Part shown: piece by piece, positions 59,693 to 64,000 of the stretch
How the letters are laid out: every line of letters starts with the position of its first letter
Numbering within the stretch: the first letter of the stretch is position 1
DNA from: Oreohelix idahoensis
Lineage: Eukaryota; Mollusca; Gastropoda; Stylommatophora; Oreohelicidae
Length of the DNA: 64,000 nt
NCBI GenBank assembly: GCA_024509875.1
Contig: JAMPIV010012241.1
Span: 1 to 64,000 of the forward strand
Direction of reading: 5' to 3'
Program-made: the position numbers and the translations under genes
Notes under the pieces: generated by a model
Told to the model about the DNA's origin: nothing
Databases searched by the model: none
Seen by the model: only the letters and a program-made list of their open reading frames with translations

Positions 59693-62600
59693 ATGGATCT
59701 TCGAGTGCAACACGAATGGCATTGCTGACTACATTATGGTGCTGGTACCCATCTTCTGCGAAAGAAGCTCCAAAGGGAGCGTGGGTTGCATTGTATGGCG
59801 CAAAAAAACCAAAAAGATAGTATAAGGGATACGGATCTTTGTCTTTCTGAGCCTACATTATGGTTGTAAAACACTAAAAGAAGGATAAACGATATAGTCA
59901 AATATCTGGGTCATAGTGTACGGCGCATTGAATGAGGATGATAATTGACGCATAGGACTAAAGGAGGAATTCTTTTCTGAGCTGCTTCATAAAGGACAGT
60001 TGGATGATCTGCCTAGATGCAAATTATCATGTCGAGATGATTTCTAATGCCAGCAGTTGAAAATGCACCCATGCTAGCATGGGGTGGACGTTTGTCTATC
60101 GCGAAGATATGCATAGGAGACAGATACTTCCATGCTACTGGGAAACGAGGATTCTTAGATTTGCCCATGTGAGCAGAATCTGATCAGTTAAAACAACAAA
60201 GTTCCCCCATAAGCGCTATTACATGCGTACAGCTAGATGTGAACCAAACAAAGACATGAGAAGTCAAGTCATCGACTAATGCCATTGTTTATAGGAAGGA
60301 GGCCCTCATTCCCAACCTATGTCTTTCGGGCTTGCCAGAGTTTTCTATGTCTCTGGAGTACACACAGGAGTATTCTATGAAGAGTGATTCACTATCCTAG
60401 CTTTAACAATCTAAAAGAACAATTGAAAGAGTTTGCTCAGCCTAGGAAACTGACCCAACATCATGCAATGAAACCAAGTAAATGAAATGGTGAAAGAAAT
60501 TTAATGCATTAAAGTAACCTACAAAGCTGAGAAAGCGCCAGAAATCTAAGACCCAGAAATATACAGGCGGCTTATTTGCCTACACAGCAGGTTGAGAAAC
60601 ACACGAAGCAACAATCACATGAATGGTCGCATTGGACTCTACCCTTCGCTGGTCTTAATCTCATAGGGAACTATCATAAAGAACAGGGCTGCTTGCCCAG
60701 AAGCATGTGGTGAAGTTCCTGACCTTGGAACAGAGTGGAAAGAGGACACCTGCTTGGTGAACTAGAGGAAGTCAAAGAGAAAAATAGAGAATGTGAAGCA
60801 TAAATGGCATGGAAGACAATAACTTCAGGAGCCCTAAAAACACAGCCAGGGACAAATAGAGAAATATTAGAGAATATGGGATACTCAGGAACAGAAGCAA
60901 AGAAACAAGACAGGGTGCTTAGCAGGCAAAACAGTAAGTCGCTGCGAAGAATTTGGAGAAAAAACAGCTAGAAAAAAGATGCACAAGGAAAAACCAGAAA
61001 AAGTGTTCTATACAGACCCTTAAGAACATGAGGATGGAAAAAAACAATGCCCTCTCCAATTTATAAAGGAACAAGCAAGGCAAAATTGTCTTACTGCCCC
61101 GAGGATAGTTAATGCCTGAGATAGATGGAAAGAATATTTTCAGAACTCCTGGATAGCGTGAGCACGGTTCAAGCATCCCATAAAAAAACTATGATAACCA
61201 CTAGCACACAAATACAGGAGCGACACAAACACACATGACAGATTGATGAAGAGTGCACTGAAAGATAGACAGCGACTGAAGGCAGCCACTGGAGATACTC
61301 AAGCTAACCAATGGGCACAAAGCAGCTAGTGGTTATGATGGTGTTATAACAACCAGAAATGGTGTATAAGTACATGGGTCAGCATCATCGAATAGAGCCT
61401 CGTATTGACTCATTATGGGTCCATACAGGCACAAGCGTGAGGTGCAACAAGATCATAGCCAAAGGATTGGCGAGTATTAGCCATTCAAAAACATCCCAAT
61501 ATTCCAAAAAGGGTGACCATATTGTACAATATGAGGAAACCTAGCAGGCATATCGCCCACTATCCCTAGCTCAGAGTCCCTGCGTAAAATCTACTCCTCC
61601 AACCGACATCCTAGAGCCAAAGACTCGCGACACACACAATAGCTGAGCCCCAAAATGATGGAACAGAGAGGTCCCTTTGCGAATACCGAGCTAACCGATA
61701 GTACTCTCAAGAAAAGACCTAATTCTTCCACACTCAAGACAGCATGAGTGAAAAGGCCCTTGAGTATTAAAGAAGCGATGAGATCCAACATCTTGTTGAG
61801 TCATCTTTTCATGAGACGGAAAAGGTCTATTTATAACAAACAGGGTCAGCGCTGCGGATAGCCAAAACTTTATGTGCTGCTTGTGGTCAAGGAAGAACAT
61901 TAAGCACCTCTGACTACCTGCTAACACAGCGGCCAAAAGCTATCCTCACAAGTACTTGACAGAATTATGTTAATGTGAGGAACAGGCAAAACCATAAGTC
62001 CAGAAAGATTTCAGGACCACCCACCACTGGTGTAATGCGACAAGGTGGATTATCGCGTCCAACCTATATCTTTTCCCAGTGGGGTACTGGAAAGGTGAGA
62101 CAGACGTTCCTGTATGCATTCACACACACAGGCATGTATCTGATCTTAAGTTGGGCACACACACATGAGAACAATATCCTATTCATTAGGTTACAAAATA
62201 GAGGCACATCTACTAATACCAACCTGACCAAGTCTTGAAGGACAGACTTGGCGCAAGAGAGGGTTGGATGGTCATAACGAGTCTCCTAAACAAATATATC
62301 AACTTGGTGGATATTCACAAGAAGAAGACATCACAGATTAAGACATGGGAGTAGAACAGGGTCCTGGAGAAGGTTTTGTCACCACTATTACAATATCCCT
62401 AGGAGCTAATTATAGACCTGAAAGGGATGGCCGGTCCAAAAGAAGAGTTGGTCCACTTAGAAAAAGCAGCCAGCCTGCGCAGAGACTTTTTTTCAGGCCA
62501 TTATTAATCGCGGATTCTCTGCTCAGCAAGAGAGAAAAGTTGCGGTAAGAGAAAACACGAAGGATAAGCTCTGTATACCTGTTCCGTCCTCTCACATCCC

Positions 62601-63101
62601 CAGTCTATGACATGATGGGCTGCGAGTCATAGGCAATGACTACAACCCACAAAAGCCTAGAACTCCATAACAATACAGAAGATGAGGTATCTGAGGAAGG
62701 TGTTATTCGAAAGTATACAACAGTAAGACAGACATGCGGCCTAAAAATCCCACCCCCCTGCAGACCCAAGTAGAACTCTAGCACCAACCTTAAGATGCGT
62801 TCTTGGAGCGCCATGTACTGCCTAGAATGGTGAAGATACCGCAGATACCACAAAACCAAGCCATGGGAAAACAAAAGCAAATCCAGGATCCAGACCCACC
62901 CAGGACGACCCCAGAGTCCAGCTGGGAAGGACAACAATTAGACAATCTTTTGAAAAAGGATCCGAGGTAGGACTAGACTGGAACCAGGCCCCAGGCCCGG
63001 AGAAGACAGAGAGCCGATGGAATAAAGTCTGTGTGCTCTCCTCTTCCAAAACCTCCTACACCTCACTGTACGAAGGCGTGATCATGACTAAGTAAGTAAG
63101 T
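59693..63101 (+). pseudogene. RTE-like LINE copy E, insertion-riddled
   Basis: Follows copy B from about 29,417 (TCATGGATCT) to the end (CACCTCACTG..GACTAAGTAAGTAAG). Landmarks: GGAGGAATTCTT, TTCCCCCATAAGCGC, TGGAGAAAAAAC, CTGGGAAGGACAAC. There is no open frame of useful length because of the frequent inserted bases. About 55 nt are missing near 62,070. The 5' end is truncated in the endonuclease region. Confidence 0.88.
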
Positions 63102-64000
63102 CAAACTAAGTTTGGACCAACACAAACCACTAACCTGTTACATGAAAAACCTAATGGAGGAATGGTTTGAAAAGGACAAAAGACAAGAATAAATAATGAA
63201 TAAGTGGAGGATAGGTAATGGTTTTCACAAGTCATGGACTGTAAAAGCAAAATTTAGAAGAACTTATTAATATGATGGCCTAGGTTGAAGTTGAAGTTGA
63301 TGAACAACAGTTGGGCCGTCCTGTTTAAATACACCTTTAAAAAAGGAATTCAGAGATTGACATGTAAAACAGGGGTAAGGGTTACAATGATTCTATAAAA
63401 CCTAACCCTAAACTTCCATACAAATGTTGGCTTAGACTCTCAGACATTAACCTACTGATGACAATCCGTTAACATCTAATGACCTCCACTGCTTTTTCAT
63501 CTTTCAACAGACACATAGGCAGCCATCTTTCTCTGAACTTCTTCTTTGAATCCTTTAGGAAGGACCCGATGCCCGTCAAGCAGTCTAGAGGCCATCACGG
63601 CCTAAGTGTGCAATCCTTGTAGAAGACAAAGAATGCAAAGGGATCTGGACATAAATCCTCCAACCCAATGCACTCAACTTGGACAGGAGGCATTTGTCTA
63701 CAGTGCCAACTGTTTCAACTCGCCCCGCGAAATTCCGCGCTAAAGCAACTAGCTCAGCACCTCCGAACCACGAGCACAGATCACATACGCACCAGAGTGT
63801 GCGCATTTATCTGGACTCACGAGGTCTCTACTCTTAGTTTGGTCCTTAGGGGTGCAGACTTCGCAGACATAGTCCGTTCCTAAAAGGCGGGTGTGCTCCA
63901 ACCATCTAGCCATCTGAGGTCCGATCAGAAATATGATCTGGGCTTAAAAGAAGCTAGGCTAATGTCCACTAAAAATAAGCTCATTACGTGGTCAGTTTTA
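63102..64000. other. No gene recognised
   Basis: A good-looking acceptor (CTTTTTCATCTTTCAACAG, plus strand) ends at 63,510 and open frames follow on both strands to 63,883, but no motif allows a gene call. On the minus strand 63,497-63,595 a 32-codon ATG frame begins MASRLLDGHRVLPKG. Unidentified. Confidence 0.35.

Larger units (their letters stand above)
55918..63110. other. Probable uncorrected long-read sequence
   Basis: In the 20-bp array and in LINE copy E, both of which have clean copies for comparison, extra single bases occur about every 5-10 nt while the matching words between them are nearly unchanged. LINE copy E takes about 3.41 kb for a stretch that is 2.84 kb in copy B. The sequence between (56.4-59.7 kb) has no reference here but has no readable feature either. 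Confidence 0.75.

Noticed and set aside
59693..63101. Ancient, decayed LINE
   Set aside because: Differences from copies B-D are mostly single-base insertions with intact words between, unlike substitution-dominated ageing; treated as sequence error on an ordinary copy.
63497..63883. Possible exon(s) near the right end, plus or minus strand
   Set aside because: A good acceptor sequence and open frames exist on both strands, but no domain, no phase partner and doubtful base quality close by.

Overview
The window looks like repeat-rich nuclear DNA of an animal. It has spliced, low-density coding sequence, TE families with target-site duplications, tRNA-derived SINEs, a Penelope-like element with a GIY-YIG domain, and long minisatellites. 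There is no operon structure, no rRNA and no phage or plasmid gene. The mix of RTE-like LINEs, PLEs, Mag-like Gypsy and tRNA-SINEs would suit a lophotrochozoan (perhaps a mollusc), but that placement is inference.

Only one host gene can be supported: an E3 ubiquitin ligase of the RNF34/RFFL (CARP) family on the minus strand. Six exons spread over 52,937-36,120 encode a FYVE-like zinc finger, a SAP-like region, a Ser/Thr-rich linker, a second SAP-like segment, a 30-nt microexon and a C-terminal RING. Splice sites and intron phases agree at every junction. The start exon was not found. The introns hold LINE, mariner and SINE insertions.

Layout. 1-2,997: intergenic DNA with LINE and SINE ends. 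2,998-7,650: a young Mag-like Ty3/Gypsy element (minus strand, near-identical LTRs, 5-bp TSD) inside the 3' end of an internally deleted LINE. 7,651-11,560: intergenic DNA with small tandem repeats. 11,560-22,860: a minisatellite with a 32-bp core unit, about 178 units in its main block, split by a tandem Penelope-like insertion (truncated copy plus full copy) and a SINE. 22,861-29,094: TE fragments, including a 36-bp LINE insertion. 29,095-32,272: a full-length RTE-like LINE with a 13-bp TSD. 33,023-35,153: a 28-bp minisatellite, a LINE 3' end and a 614-bp foldback MITE. 36,120-52,937: the E3 ligase gene, with two more copies of the LINE (one split by a mariner) in its last intron. 53,080-56,385: three minisatellites that grew out of TE ends. 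About 55,918-63,110: sequence with heavy insertion-type noise, including a fourth long copy of the same LINE, which looks like uncorrected long-read assembly.

The strongest general signal is that several tandem arrays here are amplified pieces of TE ends. Three of five copies of one LINE family carry a different tandem duplication in the same terminal ~80 bp. A second theme is repeated use of the same places: LINE into the TSD of a LINE, Gypsy into a LINE, mariner into a LINE, and PLE into a minisatellite.
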